Positions 34,185-42,651 of a stretch of DNA of 64,000 nucleotides are shown here, in pieces. Where the stretch lies: contig JADZFO010000007.1 of assembly GCA_020849855.1 (NCBI GenBank), forward strand, positions 72,777 to 136,776. Direction: 5' to 3'. The stretch's first letter is position 1, and each line of letters starts with the position of its first letter. This stretch comes from a bacterium. Lineage in GTDB: Bacteria; 4484-113; JAFGCY01. Made by a program: the position numbers and the translations under genes. Below the pieces are notes generated by a model. It ran no database searches. It was not told where the DNA came from and was given only the letters and a program-made list of their open reading frames with translations.

Positions 34185-34616
34185 TCAGTGGGCCTGGGCT
34201 GGCTCCTCGGCGCACCAGGCGAAGGCAAGCACATGCCCGTCCGGGTCCAAGCCGTAAGAGACCGTATCGCCCCAGCTGCGCGGAGCAGCGGCGCTGAGCG
34301 CCCGGCCACCGGCGGCGACCAGGCGCTCCAGGTCGGCCTGTGGATCCTCCGAGGGGATGTAAAGCTCGGCGCGCGGTATGCCGCTGCCGCTGGCGGGGTG
34401 CGCTGGTCCGGGTAGCTCGCCGCTGCCCTCCGGCGGCGGCAGGATCAGCCGGGCGATGCCGGTCTCCGGCATCAAGCCCAGGATGGCGCCGCTGTTCAGC
34501 CGGAACTCCGTCATCCCCGGCACATCCACAAAGGGCTCAAGGCCCAGCACGGCGCGATAGAAGTCTCGGCTGCGCGTCTGGTCGGCGACATAGAGGATGA
34601 AGAGGGCGTACTGCAT
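34185..34616 (-). CDS. Glyoxalase/bleomycin-resistance (VOC) protein
   Basis: 143 residues, cytoplasmic. FILYVADQTRSRDFYRAVLG is the first VOC module; MTEFRLNSGAILGLMPE and the closing DTVSYGLDPDGHVLAFAW complete the fold. An Asp-Pro-Asp-Gly-His segment near the C-terminus holds the usual metal-ligand position. TAGCAT (minus strand, 34628-34623) ends 6 nt before the ATG, a leaderless start. Substrate unknown. Confidence 0.85.
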   Translation of the reverse strand: MQYALFILYVADQTRSRDFYRAVLGLEPFVDVPGMTEFRLNSGAILGLMPETGIARLILPPPEGSGELPGPAHPASGSGIPRAELYIPSEDPQADLERLVAAGGRALSAAAPRSWGDTVSYGLDPDGHVLAFAWCAEEPAQAH

Positions 34617-34646
34617 AGGGGGATGCTAGCAGGAAGCCAGGGGATA

Positions 34647-34768
34647 GGTGACAGGTGACAGGTTACAGGGGACAGAGGAGAGAGGACAAGAGGACAGGTT
34701 ATGGGAGACAGCGGTCAATGTGAACGGACTGGCCTCCTTCTGTAACCTGTCCCCTGTCACCTGTCACC
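34647..34768. repeat. Inverted pair of GGTGACA-type heptad repeats
   Basis: The left arm (34647-34675) is GGTGACA, GGTGACA, GGTTACA, GGGGACA, G. The right arm (34740-34768), read on the minus strand, is GGTGACA, GGTGACA, GGGGACA, GGTTACA, G: the last two units are exchanged. The 64 nt between contain further AGGACA-like units. It fills the gap between the VOC and htpX genes. Confidence 0.85.
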
Positions 34769-34771
34769 GGT

Positions 34772-35701
34772 TTACATGCTTTTCAGGGCTTCGATGCGCT
34801 CGTGGATCGGCGGGTGAGTGGCGAAGGCCGCGGCCAGGCCGCTTTCGGCCCGGTCACCGTGCATCGGGTGCTCGATGAACAGGGCGCTGAGCTCCTGCTC
34901 CACAAAGGGCATCGGCACATTGTTGCGGCTGATCTTGGACAGGGCGTTGATCAGGCCATCGGGGTTGCGCGTCAGCTTCACCGCCGTGGCGTCGGCAAGG
35001 TATTCGCGCTTGCGGCTGAGCAGCAGGTTCAGCAGGTTGGCAAAGATCGGCGCCAGGATGATGAAGACAATCGCCAGCAGCACCAGGATGCCGCCCGCGC
35101 CGCCGCCGCTGTCGCGGTCACGGTCCCGGCCGCCACGCCCGCCGCCAAACTGCAGGATGCGGATCATCAGGTGGCAGAACATCGCCACGCCGCCCACGAG
35201 AACCGCCGCGATGCCCATCAGCAGGATGTCGCGGTTATAGATATGGCTCATCTCATGGGCGATGACGCCCTCCAGCTCCTGGCGGTCGAGGGCCTGCAGC
35301 AGGCCGGTAGTCACGCCGATCAGGCTGTGCTCAGGGTCGCGGCCGGTGGCAAAGGCGTTCAGCGCGTCGCTCTCGATCACATAGGCCTTCGGGATGGCCG
35401 GCAGGCCGCAGGCCAGCACCAGGCCCTCGATGGTGTCAATGTAGTACTTCTCAAGGTAGACATTCGGGTTCGCCGGCCGCGCGTTGACCATGGCCGTGAT
35501 GATGCTGTGGCTGTTCCAGTAGGCTAGGCCGGTGCCAAAAATGGCGAAGATCACACAGGCCGCCAGGACGAAGTAGGCCAGCTCCGGATCGATCAGATAG
35601 CCGGCCAGCCAGCCCAGTGCGCCCATGAAGGCGATGAAGCCGGTGATGACCCAGAAGGTCTTGGCCTTGTTGGCCGCGATGTGCGCCTCGAATCCATACA
35701 T
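34772..35701 (-). CDS. htpX: HtpX-like M48 zinc metalloprotease
   Basis: Membrane-bound protease that degrades misfolded membrane proteins, with the active site on the cytoplasmic side. 309 residues; the zinc motif is HEMSH in ELEGVIAHEMSHIYNRD, and the third ligand is probably E in RKREYLADATAVKL. Two N-terminal transmembrane segments (FWVITGFIAFMGALGWLAG; YFVLAACVIFAIFGTGLAY) and two more near residues 165 and 210 fit the family. The first hydrophobic turn after SGGGAGG is typical. The ATG at 35701 is chosen over one 9 nt upstream because TAAAAT (35714-35709) would be cut by the longer form. Confidence 0.9.
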   Translation of the reverse strand: MYGFEAHIAANKAKTFWVITGFIAFMGALGWLAGYLIDPELAYFVLAACVIFAIFGTGLAYWNSHSIITAMVNARPANPNVYLEKYYIDTIEGLVLACGLPAIPKAYVIESDALNAFATGRDPEHSLIGVTTGLLQALDRQELEGVIAHEMSHIYNRDILLMGIAAVLVGGVAMFCHLMIRILQFGGGRGGRDRDRDSGGGAGGILVLLAIVFIILAPIFANLLNLLLSRKREYLADATAVKLTRNPDGLINALSKISRNNVPMPFVEQELSALFIEHPMHGDRAESGLAAAFATHPPIHERIEALKSM

Positions 35702-35802
35702 CGATCTCATTTTAGTTGCAGCTCCCGTGGGGGCCTATCTGAGCTGATACCTGCGATCTGCGCGCTTTGCTTCAAGCGGGCCCCGTCAGCCTGCGGGCGT
35801 GC

Positions 35803-35808
35803 TACCAT
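35803..35808 (+). promoter_or_regulatory. -10 box TACCAT of pyrH
   Basis: TACCAT lies 9 nt before the pyrH ATG at 35818; no Shine-Dalgarno intervenes. It is divergent from the htpX promoter. Confidence 0.5.
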
Positions 35809-35817
35809 ACGCGCCGC

Positions 35818-36546
35818 ATGAACTACAAACGCATCCTGCTCAAGATGAGCGGCGAGTCGCTGAAGGGCGACCAGCACAGCGGCATCGCCCCGGAGTCGCT
35901 GCTGCACTACGCCAGCGAGATCAAGGCGCTGCTGGACAGCGGCGCCGAGGTGGCGGTGGTTGTCGGCGGCGGCAACTTTGTCCGCGGCGCCGAGCTGAGC
36001 CAGACCGGCGTTGAGCGCGCCACGGCGGACTACATGGGCATGCTGGGCACGGTGATCAACGCCCTGGCCCTGCAGGATGCCATGGAGCGCATGGGCTGCT
36101 ATACCCGCGTGCAGAGCGCTATCAAGGTTGAGCAGGTGGCCGAGCCTTATATCCGCCGTCGCGCCGTGCGGCACCTGGAAAAGGGCCGCGTGGTGATCTT
36201 CGCCGCCGGCACCGGCAACCCCTACTTCAGCACCGATACCGCCGCGGCCCTCAGGGCCTGTGAGATCGGCGCGGACGTCTTCATCAAGGGTACGCGCGTG
36301 GACGGTGTTTACACCGCCGACCCGGAGAAGGACCCCTCGGCGCGGCGCTACCTGCAGCTTAACTATCAGGAAGCCATTGAACGCAACCTCAACGTGCTGG
36401 ATGGCCCGGCCTTTGTGATGTGCCGGGACAACAAGCTGCCGATCATCGTCTGCGACATCACCATCCCCGGCCGTCTGATGGATGTTGTCCGCGGCACCGG
36501 GGCGCATACGGTGGTCAGCGACTTCAAGAACAGCGTTCTGGATTAG
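35818..36546 (+). CDS. pyrH: UMP kinase
   Basis: Phosphorylates UMP to UDP with ATP, feeding all pyrimidine nucleotides; cytoplasmic hexamer of the amino-acid-kinase fold. 242 residues, the normal size. Motifs: RILLKMSGESLKGD, VVVGGGNFVRGAELS, ATADYMGMLGTVINALALQD, FAAGTGNPYFSTDTAAALRA and FIKGTRVDGVYTADPEKDP. The frame runs further upstream but the ATG at 35818 starts the first conserved strand. It usually lies between tsf and frr; neither is adjacent here. Confidence 0.96.
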   Translation: MNYKRILLKMSGESLKGDQHSGIAPESLLHYASEIKALLDSGAEVAVVVGGGNFVRGAELSQTGVERATADYMGMLGTVINALALQDAMERMGCYTRVQSAIKVEQVAEPYIRRRAVRHLEKGRVVIFAAGTGNPYFSTDTAAALRACEIGADVFIKGTRVDGVYTADPEKDPSARRYLQLNYQEAIERNLNVLDGPAFVMCRDNKLPIIVCDITIPGRLMDVVRGTGAHTVVSDFKNSVLD

Positions 36547-36668
36547 CCTGCTTTCCTGCCGAATTTTGAAGAACCCGGGAACCTTGCCCAGGAATTGAAG
36601 TCTGATGAGTTAAGCCTGTGAAGGCCGACTGGGCGGTGCCCAGGAAATAGTCCCACGTGGTAAGCCGC
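36547..36668 (+). other. Structured region between pyrH and the terminator
   Basis: About 120 nt after the pyrH stop with no ORF. It contains CTGGGC-GGT-GCCCAG (around 36629-36643) and an earlier TTGCCCAGG that could pair with either arm, so alternative structures are possible. It is either a long structured 3' UTR of pyrH or a small RNA; no clear promoter was found. Confidence 0.35.
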
Positions 36669-36712
36669 AACCCCGCCGGAGATATCCCATCTCACTGGCG
36701 GGGTTCTTTCAT
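36669..36712 (+). terminator. Rho-independent terminator after pyrH
   Basis: AACCCCGCC (36669-36677) pairs with GGCGGGGTT (36697-36705) and is followed by CTTTCATT. Inside the loop GAGAT and ATCTC form a second stem. The A residues on the 5' side mean it could also act for the convergent gene at 36726-37478. Confidence 0.8.
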
Positions 36713-36725
36713 TATCCTGCCAGGG

Positions 36726-37478
36726 CTAGAAGGGCACGCTGCGGTCCCGCCGGCGGCTGGCGCGTCCCGAGCCGAGCGCTGCGGTATCGCCCGGCGCAGG
36801 CACTGCGGCCGGCCCGGCAGACGCGGCGCTGTCCGCGGCGAGGCCCTTTTCCCAGCGCGCCAGACGCTCGAGGCCCTGGGGGATGCGCGCCAGATAGCTG
36901 CGGTAGGTTTCCTCGCGCTCGAAGTCAACATCCTCGCGGGCCAGGCTGTAAAGATCAATCAGGTAGTTCCAGGCGTCCTCGAAGCGCTGCTCCAGCAGCA
37001 GGGATTCCGCCCGTTCATCCCGGAAGTGCTGGCGCCCCTCCGGCCGCTCCACCACCGCCACCCCCGGCTCATACATCGTTCCGCCGCCCTTCATGGCGCT
37101 CTGGATGAACTTGGCCCGCTCGATCTCGGAGGCAAAGCGCATGCTGATGTCGGTCTCCACTTCCTTGCCGCTCAGTGAAAGCTGGCGCTTTGTCACCTGG
37201 CGGCGGCTGTAGAGCGTTCCAAAAACATAAAAGGGCACGACTATCGGGTTAAGCGGCGTCAGCAGCAGGATGGTCCAGAGGCAGCCGTTGTCCGTGTGCG
37301 TGAAGGCGTCCACCACGCACCAGATGGTCAGCAGGCTCCAGCCGATGACAAGGCCAAAGAAGAGCGCATACTCCCATGTGCCGGGCGTGACATTCAGCGG
37401 GCTTTGCGATCCCTGGCCCATGCCGGGCGTCTGGGCGGTGCCCTGCAAAAGGATAAACAGCGCCGGAAGAAATGGCAT
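36726..37478 (-). CDS. Membrane protein with soluble helical tail, unknown function
   Basis: 250 residues from the ATG at 37478, which has GGGGAG 9 nt upstream. An N-terminal hydrophobic segment (MPFLPALFILLQG) may be a signal, followed by two transmembrane helices (YALFFGLVIGWSLLTIWCVV; LWTILLLTPLNPIVVPFYVF). The remainder is charged and helical, with FEDAWNYLIDLYSLAREDVD, then an Ala/Pro/Arg-rich tail. No family recognised. The frame upstream of 37478 is open but lacks start signals. Confidence 0.65.
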   Translation of the reverse strand: MPFLPALFILLQGTAQTPGMGQGSQSPLNVTPGTWEYALFFGLVIGWSLLTIWCVVDAFTHTDNGCLWTILLLTPLNPIVVPFYVFGTLYSRRQVTKRQLSLSGKEVETDISMRFASEIERAKFIQSAMKGGGTMYEPGVAVVERPEGRQHFRDERAESLLLEQRFEDAWNYLIDLYSLAREDVDFEREETYRSYLARIPQGLERLARWEKGLAADSAASAGPAAVPAPGDTAALGSGRASRRRDRSVPF

Positions 37479-37691
37479 CAATGACAAGCTCCCCAGTGAA
37501 ATGATACTGCCGCGCAGGCTTCTGCGGGTATGGCGCCAGGCGGCGCATGGCGGGTCGGCCCCGCGGGCAGGCTCTAGGGCGCGGCTGTCGCGCAGGCCTG
37601 GCAGTTGTGAGCAGAGCTGCTCATGGCCAGAGTGTACCGGCCCGGCAGGGGAATGCAAGTTAAATCGGCCCCGGGCCGGTGGATTGCCGGG

Positions 37692-37997
37692 CTACTCCCA
37701 GGACACGCTGCGGCGCTCGCTGAGCCAGCAGGCCAAAGCGCCGATGCAGGTCAGGATGATCAGCTGGATGCACCAGCGAAAGAATCCAAAGCTGAAGCTG
37801 CTCTGGCTTTCGATCACTGCGATGGCCCAGCTCGCCAGCAAGGCATGGCCGCAGGCAAGGACAGCCCAGACAAAGCCGGCGCGGCTACTGCGCGGCGTGT
37901 CTTCAATCAGGTTGAGCAGGGCCGGCAGCGCCCAGCCGGCATAGAATCCCAGCACGCTTGCAACCAGCAACGCCAGCCAGGCCAGGGGGACTAACAT
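37692..37997 (-). CDS. Small three-helix membrane protein
   Basis: 101 residues, hydrophobic throughout, with three likely transmembrane helices (LAWLALLVASVLGFYAGWAL; FVWAVLACGHALLASWAIAV; FRWCIQLIILTCIGALACWL). The start is well supported: TACACT (minus strand, 38009-38004) ends exactly 6 nt before the ATG. No family recognised; translation is likely but function is unknown. Confidence 0.65.
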   Translation of the reverse strand: MLVPLAWLALLVASVLGFYAGWALPALLNLIEDTPRSSRAGFVWAVLACGHALLASWAIAVIESQSSFSFGFFRWCIQLIILTCIGALACWLSERRSVSWE

Positions 37998-38036
37998 TCC
38001 CGCAGTGTAACAACCTGCGCGGCGCCCTGCAGAAAG

Positions 38037-38753
38037 TCAGCTCAGAAGATCCCGGCGCAGATCGGGCGGCAGATTGCGGGCGCCCTCGCGGATCGTCAGC
38101 CCGCTGGCGGCGGGGCCCACGCGCAGCAGGAAGTCATGCACCTGCTGCGGGTAGTGCTTGCTGCACTCACGCAAGGTCCAGCCGATGGCCTTGCGGATGA
38201 AGAAGTCGCGGTCCGGCAGCAGCTCTTCAAAGGTGGGCCAGGCCCAGGCGTCCTCCAGGCGCTGCTTGCGCGCCGGCTGGATATGGATCAGCACGCTGGC
38301 GCGGCGCGTCCAGAGCCAGGGGTCAGCGCTCCAGCCGCGCACTTCGCGGTACACCGGCTCGCCATGTCCCAGCGCCAGCACGCCTAGGTGCCGGGTGGCG
38401 AGGTAGTCCAGCAGGCCCCAGCCCTCGCTGTCCCGCGTCAGCTGCTTCATCCAGGGCAGGTCGGCGGGCGTAAGCTGCGCGGCCACGCGCTCCAGCAGCA
38501 TCAGGGCGAAGGTCCGCTCTTCATACCACTCACTGGCCCAGAGCTCGCGGACCAGGGGCGCCACTGCCTCCAGCGCCAGCTTCTGCCGCGCGGGGTACAG
38601 CTCCTTGAAGAGGCCCTGGAGCTGTGGTGTGCGCAGGCCATAGAAGCGCCTGTCGCTTTTGTGATAAGCCTGATGGAACTGCGCATGCGCGGCATCGGCG
38701 AGCGCCTCAAGGCGCCTTCTGACATTCTGCAGATCCTGGCTGGGACGCGGCAC
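38037..38753 (-). CDS. DNA alkylation repair enzyme, AlkD-like
   Basis: HEAT-repeat DNA glycosylase family that removes bulky alkylated bases. 238 residues from a GTG. FYGLRTPQLQGLFKEL, the WASEWYEERTFALMLLE repeat, LLDYLATRHLG, WLWTRRASVLIHI and DRDFFIRKAIGWTLRECSK are family hallmarks; the W/D/R residues around WSADPWLWTRR correspond to the active-site surface. The frame extends 18 nt further to an ATG, but TATCAT (38765-38760 on the minus strand) ends 6 nt before the GTG, so transcription starts there. Confidence 0.9.
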   Translation of the reverse strand: MPRPSQDLQNVRRRLEALADAAHAQFHQAYHKSDRRFYGLRTPQLQGLFKELYPARQKLALEAVAPLVRELWASEWYEERTFALMLLERVAAQLTPADLPWMKQLTRDSEGWGLLDYLATRHLGVLALGHGEPVYREVRGWSADPWLWTRRASVLIHIQPARKQRLEDAWAWPTFEELLPDRDFFIRKAIGWTLRECSKHYPQQVHDFLLRVGPAASGLTIREGARNLPPDLRRDLLS

Positions 38754-38800
38754 CCGGCAATGATAAGCCAATGCCGGCGGGCTCCCTGGCAGCCCTGGGC

Positions 38801-39520
38801 TTAGCCCTGGAAGACCTCGCGCAGCAGCTTCTTCATGTGGATCCAGGAGCGCTTGTCGGCCTTCTCGTTGTAGTTGATCCCCGGCGCGGGGCTGCGGCCC
38901 TGCACGGTGAAGCCGTGCACCGAGTTGCCGTAATTCACAAACATCCAGTCGGCCTCCGCCGCGCGCATCTCGTCGCGGAAGGCGCTGATCTGGTCATCGC
39001 CGACCATCGGGTCTTCGCTGCCGTTGCAGGCCAGGACCGCGCCCTTTATGTCGCCCTTGCCCGCGGGCATCTCGGTGCCCAGGAAGCCATGGAAGCTGAC
39101 CACGGCCTTCAGCTCCGCCCCGGTCCGCGCCAGCTCAAGCACCGTGCGGCCGCCGAAGCAGTAGCCGATGCCCGCGCAGCGCGCGGAGTCCGCCTCGGCC
39201 TGCGCCAGCATGGCCTCAAAGCCGGCCTGCGCCCGGCGGCGCCAGAGCGGGAGGTCCTTCAGATAGATGCCGATGGTCGCCGAGGCATCCGGGACGTTAT
39301 CCGGGCGCACGCCCTGGCCGAAGATGTCAAGGATAAAGGCGCAGTAGCCCAGCTCAGCGAGCATCTCGGCGCGCCGGCGCTCCGGGTCGCCGATGCCCAT
39401 CCAGGCATGGCAGATCAGCACCGCCGGCCGCGGCCCGGCGACAGAGTCGTCGTAAACAAACACGCCCTCGCAGGCTGTCCCGTCGCAGTCGTAAACCACC
39501 GTCTTGCTGATGATCGCCAT
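38801..39520 (-). CDS. Dienelactone hydrolase family protein
   Basis: 239 residues, cytoplasmic alpha/beta hydrolase. The nucleophile is a cysteine in GIGYCFGGRTVLELAR, the Asp is probably in NGSEDPMVGDD and the His in NSVHGFTVQG, the standard DLH triad. LICHAWMGIGD supplies the oxyanion region. It acts on small esters or lactones; the specific substrate is unknown. No aromatic-degradation genes are adjacent. GAGG lies 8 nt before the ATG. Confidence 0.9.
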   Translation of the reverse strand: MAIISKTVVYDCDGTACEGVFVYDDSVAGPRPAVLICHAWMGIGDPERRRAEMLAELGYCAFILDIFGQGVRPDNVPDASATIGIYLKDLPLWRRRAQAGFEAMLAQAEADSARCAGIGYCFGGRTVLELARTGAELKAVVSFHGFLGTEMPAGKGDIKGAVLACNGSEDPMVGDDQISAFRDEMRAAEADWMFVNYGNSVHGFTVQGRSPAPGINYNEKADKRSWIHMKKLLREVFQG

Positions 39521-39645
39521 GCCCTGAACCTCATTGGAATCTCAAGTTGTAGAAATGCCAGTATAGGCCTTCCGGTCCTGTGGGTCTCTGTCACGTGTAC
39601 CGGTCTGTCGCTGATGAAGTACGGGAATGCCCCGCGCGTCTGGTC

Positions 39646-39651
39646 TATACT
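39646..39651 (+). promoter_or_regulatory. -10 box TATACT upstream of the MoxR gene
   Basis: TATACT in the 175-bp gap before the MoxR gene; the start codon is 44 nt further on, so this gene has an ordinary leader, unlike many of its neighbours. Confidence 0.5.
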
Positions 39652-39695
39652 TCAAGCACTAGGCGGGACAGCCCGCAGAAGGGGACAGGCAAGGC

Positions 39696-40733
39696 ATGGA
39701 TTCATCGGGAGCGATGTCAGGGGCCGGCGGCAGCCTCAGCAGCCAGCAGGTGGAGCAGCTTTGCGCCGAGTTCCGCCGGGACTTTGATGCTGTGGCGGGC
39801 GAGGTGGGCAAGGTCATCGTCGGCCAGCGCGATGTTGTGCGCGAGGTGCTGGTCACCATGCTTGCCGACGGCCATGCGCTGCTGGAAGGCGTGCCCGGCC
39901 TGGCCAAGACCCTGCTGATCCGCAGCCTGGGCCAGGTGGTGGACCTGCAGTTCTCCCGCATCCAGTTCACGCCTGACCTGATGCCCTCCGACATCACCGG
40001 CACCAACATCATTGAGGAAGACGAGCGCGGCCACAAGAACTACAAGTTCCTCTCCGGCCCGGTCTTCGCCAACCTGGTGCTGGCGGACGAAATCAACCGC
40101 GCCACCCCCAAGACCCAGTCGGCGATGCTGGAGTCGATGCAGGAGCGCACGGTCACCGTTTACGGCGAGCGCCGCACCCTGCCGGTGCCCTTCCTGGTGC
40201 TGGCGACCCAGAACCCCCTGGAGCAGGAGGGTACCTATCCCCTGCCGGAAGCCCAGCTGGACCGTTTCCTGCTGAAGATCATCGTGCCCTTCCCCGGCGA
40301 GGCCGACCTGATGGAGATCATCGAGCGCACCACGACGCAGAACATGCCGGTGCCGCGCAAGGTAATCTCCGGCCAGCGCATTTTGGAGATGAAGGATCTG
40401 GTGCGCCGCGTCGCCGCCGCGCCGCATGTGATCCGCTATGCCGTGCGCCTGGTGCTGGCGTCCCACCCCGACAACCCGCGGGCCCCGGAGAGCGTCAAGC
40501 GCTACGCCCGCTATGGCGCCAGCCCGCGCGCCGTGCAGGCCCTGATCCTGGGCGGCAAGGTAATGGCCCTGCTGGACGGCCGCTTCAACCTGGCCTATGA
40601 CGATGTGAAGCGCCTGGCCTTGCCGGCCCTGCGCCACCGCGTGATCACCAACTTCGAGGCCGAGGCCGAAGGCGTGAGCGCCGATACCCTGGTGAAGGAC
40701 ATCATCACGGCGGTCCCGCAGAGCGCGGAGTAA
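39696..40733 (+). CDS. MoxR-family AAA+ ATPase
   Basis: 345 residues. MoxR ATPases act as chaperones that activate partner proteins, often with a VWA protein. Walker A-like GVPGLAKTLLIRSL near residue 70, Walker B LVLADEINRATPKTQ, sensor 1 LATQNPLEQEGTYPLPEAQ and the lid domain (LASHPDNPRAPESVKRYAR) are all present; the GLAK in the Walker A replaces GxGKT, as is normal for MoxR. The usual partners (DUF58 and VWA genes) are not adjacent, so the operon is reduced or the gene was separated. A second ATG at 39714 is possible. Confidence 0.93.
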   Translation: MDSSGAMSGAGGSLSSQQVEQLCAEFRRDFDAVAGEVGKVIVGQRDVVREVLVTMLADGHALLEGVPGLAKTLLIRSLGQVVDLQFSRIQFTPDLMPSDITGTNIIEEDERGHKNYKFLSGPVFANLVLADEINRATPKTQSAMLESMQERTVTVYGERRTLPVPFLVLATQNPLEQEGTYPLPEAQLDRFLLKIIVPFPGEADLMEIIERTTTQNMPVPRKVISGQRILEMKDLVRRVAAAPHVIRYAVRLVLASHPDNPRAPESVKRYARYGASPRAVQALILGGKVMALLDGRFNLAYDDVKRLALPALRHRVITNFEAEAEGVSADTLVKDIITAVPQSAE

Positions 40734-40749
40734 ACGCTGGCTCCAGACT

Positions 40750-40774
40750 GGGAGCGCAGACTTTAGTCTGCACT
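40750..40774 (+). repeat. Type-2 hairpin repeat
   Basis: GGGAGCGC, core AGA-CTTTAG-TCT, then GCACT. It shares arms and loop length with 31964-31989, with the stem changed on both sides so that pairing is kept. It lies 16 nt after the MoxR stop. Confidence 0.75.
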
Positions 40775-40871
40775 GTCGCGGCCAGCCCGCGCATGAATCC
40801 GCGCTGATTTTCTGCAGGATGCCGCCCTTTCTGTTACAACCACCGGATAACTTCATGGGTGGGAGAACGGA

Positions 40872-41324
40872 ATGTTGCTTCACGCTTACGCGCTTTGCTG
40901 TCGCTTCGCTTCACACCGGCTTTCAGTAATCTGCATCGCCGCGCTGTTGGCCCTCACGTCCCTCGGCGGCTGCGCCAAGAAGACGATCCAGAACTTCAAG
41001 GGTAATGACCGCACGATGGTCGAGGAGGCACAGGTGCTGGTGGTGGCGATCAACAGCTATCACAGCGATACCGCCGACTGGCCCGAGAACCTGGCGGATG
41101 TCCGTGAGAAGCTGCCGCCGGGCGCCGTCTGGCCGGTCAACCCCTACAACGGCAACGAGATCACGGACACCGGCTCGGCTACATTCGACCCGGCGGGCAG
41201 CGTCGGCAATGTGTTCTATGAGAAGTTCCGCCGCGAGGACCAGATCATGAACTACCGCCTGCACGTCTTTGGCGACAAGGGCACGCTGATGATCTTTGGC
41301 AACAGCGCCTTTGGCGCGGAGTAG
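40872..41324 (+). CDS. Lipoprotein of unknown function
   Basis: 150 residues. The N-terminus (LSVICIAALLALTSLGGCAK) has a lipobox (SLGGC) with the lipid-modified Cys near residue 34. The mature part resembles the soluble domain of type II secretion pseudopilins in its order of motifs (VEEAQVLVVAINSYHSDTAD, WPVNPYNGNEI, GNVFYEKF), but the pilin N-terminus is replaced by a lipobox. GGGAGAA lies 6 nt before the ATG. It is not part of a type II secretion operon. Confidence 0.7.
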   Translation: MLLHAYALCCRFASHRLSVICIAALLALTSLGGCAKKTIQNFKGNDRTMVEEAQVLVVAINSYHSDTADWPENLADVREKLPPGAVWPVNPYNGNEITDTGSATFDPAGSVGNVFYEKFRREDQIMNYRLHVFGDKGTLMIFGNSAFGAE

Positions 41325-41354
41325 GTCTGGCCAGGCTTCGGGTATGCTGCCTGT

Positions 41355-42650
41355 ATGAGCCGCAGGCTTCTGTTTGGCGCTGTCACAGTCGTGTTGATCG
41401 TCGGCCTGACACTGGCAGCCGCGGTTTTCAGCGCCAGAGAACTGCTACCGGCCATGCGCATGCACGATTGGGTGATGCGAAATCCAAGGCCGGCCGAGCC
41501 GCAATCGCAGGATGAGGTCTTATTTAAGGTGCCCGGGATTGAGAGCGATACCTTTCGGGCCGGATTGACTAAGGACCGCTGCTGGTTCCTTTACAACAAG
41601 ACCGATGGCATTCTCTACAGCCGCGAAATCCCCCGGGATGGAACAGCGAAGGAAGCTGCAGAGACTCAGATCATCGCTAACCACAATGAGCACTTTGCTC
41701 CCGGCCTGGCCTTTCTTGAAGACAGGCCGGTGGTGTTCAGCCGAAACAGCAACTCTAAGCGCAGTTACTTCTCGGTCTATCAGGACGGGTGCTGGACCAA
41801 TCATGAGCTTGATACGAATGCCCGGGTTATGGACTGGACTATTGAGCCGGGAAAAGGAACTCTGCTTCTGATTCTGCGAGACAAGAACCGCGGCCAGCGG
41901 ACGCTCTGCCGCCTGCTTCCGCAGGAAGCTGGCAAGCGCGATAGCTGGGAAGTGCTGGTACTGCCGCCAATGCGCGGCTTGGCGGCAGTCGAGTCTATTG
42001 ACGGGGCAATCCATCTGGTCTTCACAGACAAGGACAAATGCCTGTGCTATGCACGGGTGGAGACAGATGCCGGCAGCTTGGCAAGCGCCAGGCTGCTGAC
42101 GCAGGTCATCCACAGCAGCGGGGAGCCAGCGTATGAACTGGCCTTGCGGAAGGTAGGCGGCAAGCTTGCTATTGCCTTCACTATTGGCAGGGAGCAGCAG
42201 CGCGTGATGTATGCACTGGCAAAGGTGGAACAGCCTACTGCGGGCTCGAACTGGCATCTGCATACTGCCTATCGAAGTCTGATGTTTGGCTTTGTTGAGG
42301 GATTCACAGAGTTTGACGGTCGTCCACTGATCCATGTCGGAGACAACGGCGAGCTGCTGCTGATCGCCAGGCGGCCTGAGCCGCAGAGAATTGACGACTG
42401 GTTCTATGCACCGGCCGCAACTTCTTCGCCCTTTCTTAGCGGTGCGTGCGTATTGACTGAGGACGGTGAGATTAAGACCTACTACGCGGGCCACAGCGAC
42501 GAGTCAGTCCATGTGTTGAGTTACCCCCTGCCCTTTGTTCCAGCTGACTCGAGCCGTCGATATCAGCAGCGCTACGAGGATGCCTTTCGGATCAACAACC
42601 TTAAGCAGCTGGAAGAAAGCGCTGAGTATTTCCGTAGTATGCGCAATTGA
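41355..42650 (+). CDS. Membrane-anchored protein of unknown function, possible beta-propeller
   Basis: 431 residues with one N-terminal transmembrane segment (LLFGAVTVVLIVGLTLAAAV) and a large extracytoplasmic part. Repeated segments such as RCWFLYNKTDGILYSREIP, RSYFSVYQDGCWTNHELDTN and GELLLIARRPEPQRID suggest a sheet-rich, propeller-like fold, but no family was recognised. The ATG follows TATGCT (41343-41348) by 6 nt. Codon use and base composition are a little less GC-rich than in the neighbours. Confidence 0.65.
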   Translation: MSRRLLFGAVTVVLIVGLTLAAAVFSARELLPAMRMHDWVMRNPRPAEPQSQDEVLFKVPGIESDTFRAGLTKDRCWFLYNKTDGILYSREIPRDGTAKEAAETQIIANHNEHFAPGLAFLEDRPVVFSRNSNSKRSYFSVYQDGCWTNHELDTNARVMDWTIEPGKGTLLLILRDKNRGQRTLCRLLPQEAGKRDSWEVLVLPPMRGLAAVESIDGAIHLVFTDKDKCLCYARVETDAGSLASARLLTQVIHSSGEPAYELALRKVGGKLAIAFTIGREQQRVMYALAKVEQPTAGSNWHLHTAYRSLMFGFVEGFTEFDGRPLIHVGDNGELLLIARRPEPQRIDDWFYAPAATSSPFLSGACVLTEDGEIKTYYAGHSDESVHVLSYPLPFVPADSSRRYQQRYEDAFRINNLKQLEESAEYFRSMRN

Positions 42651-42651
42651 G

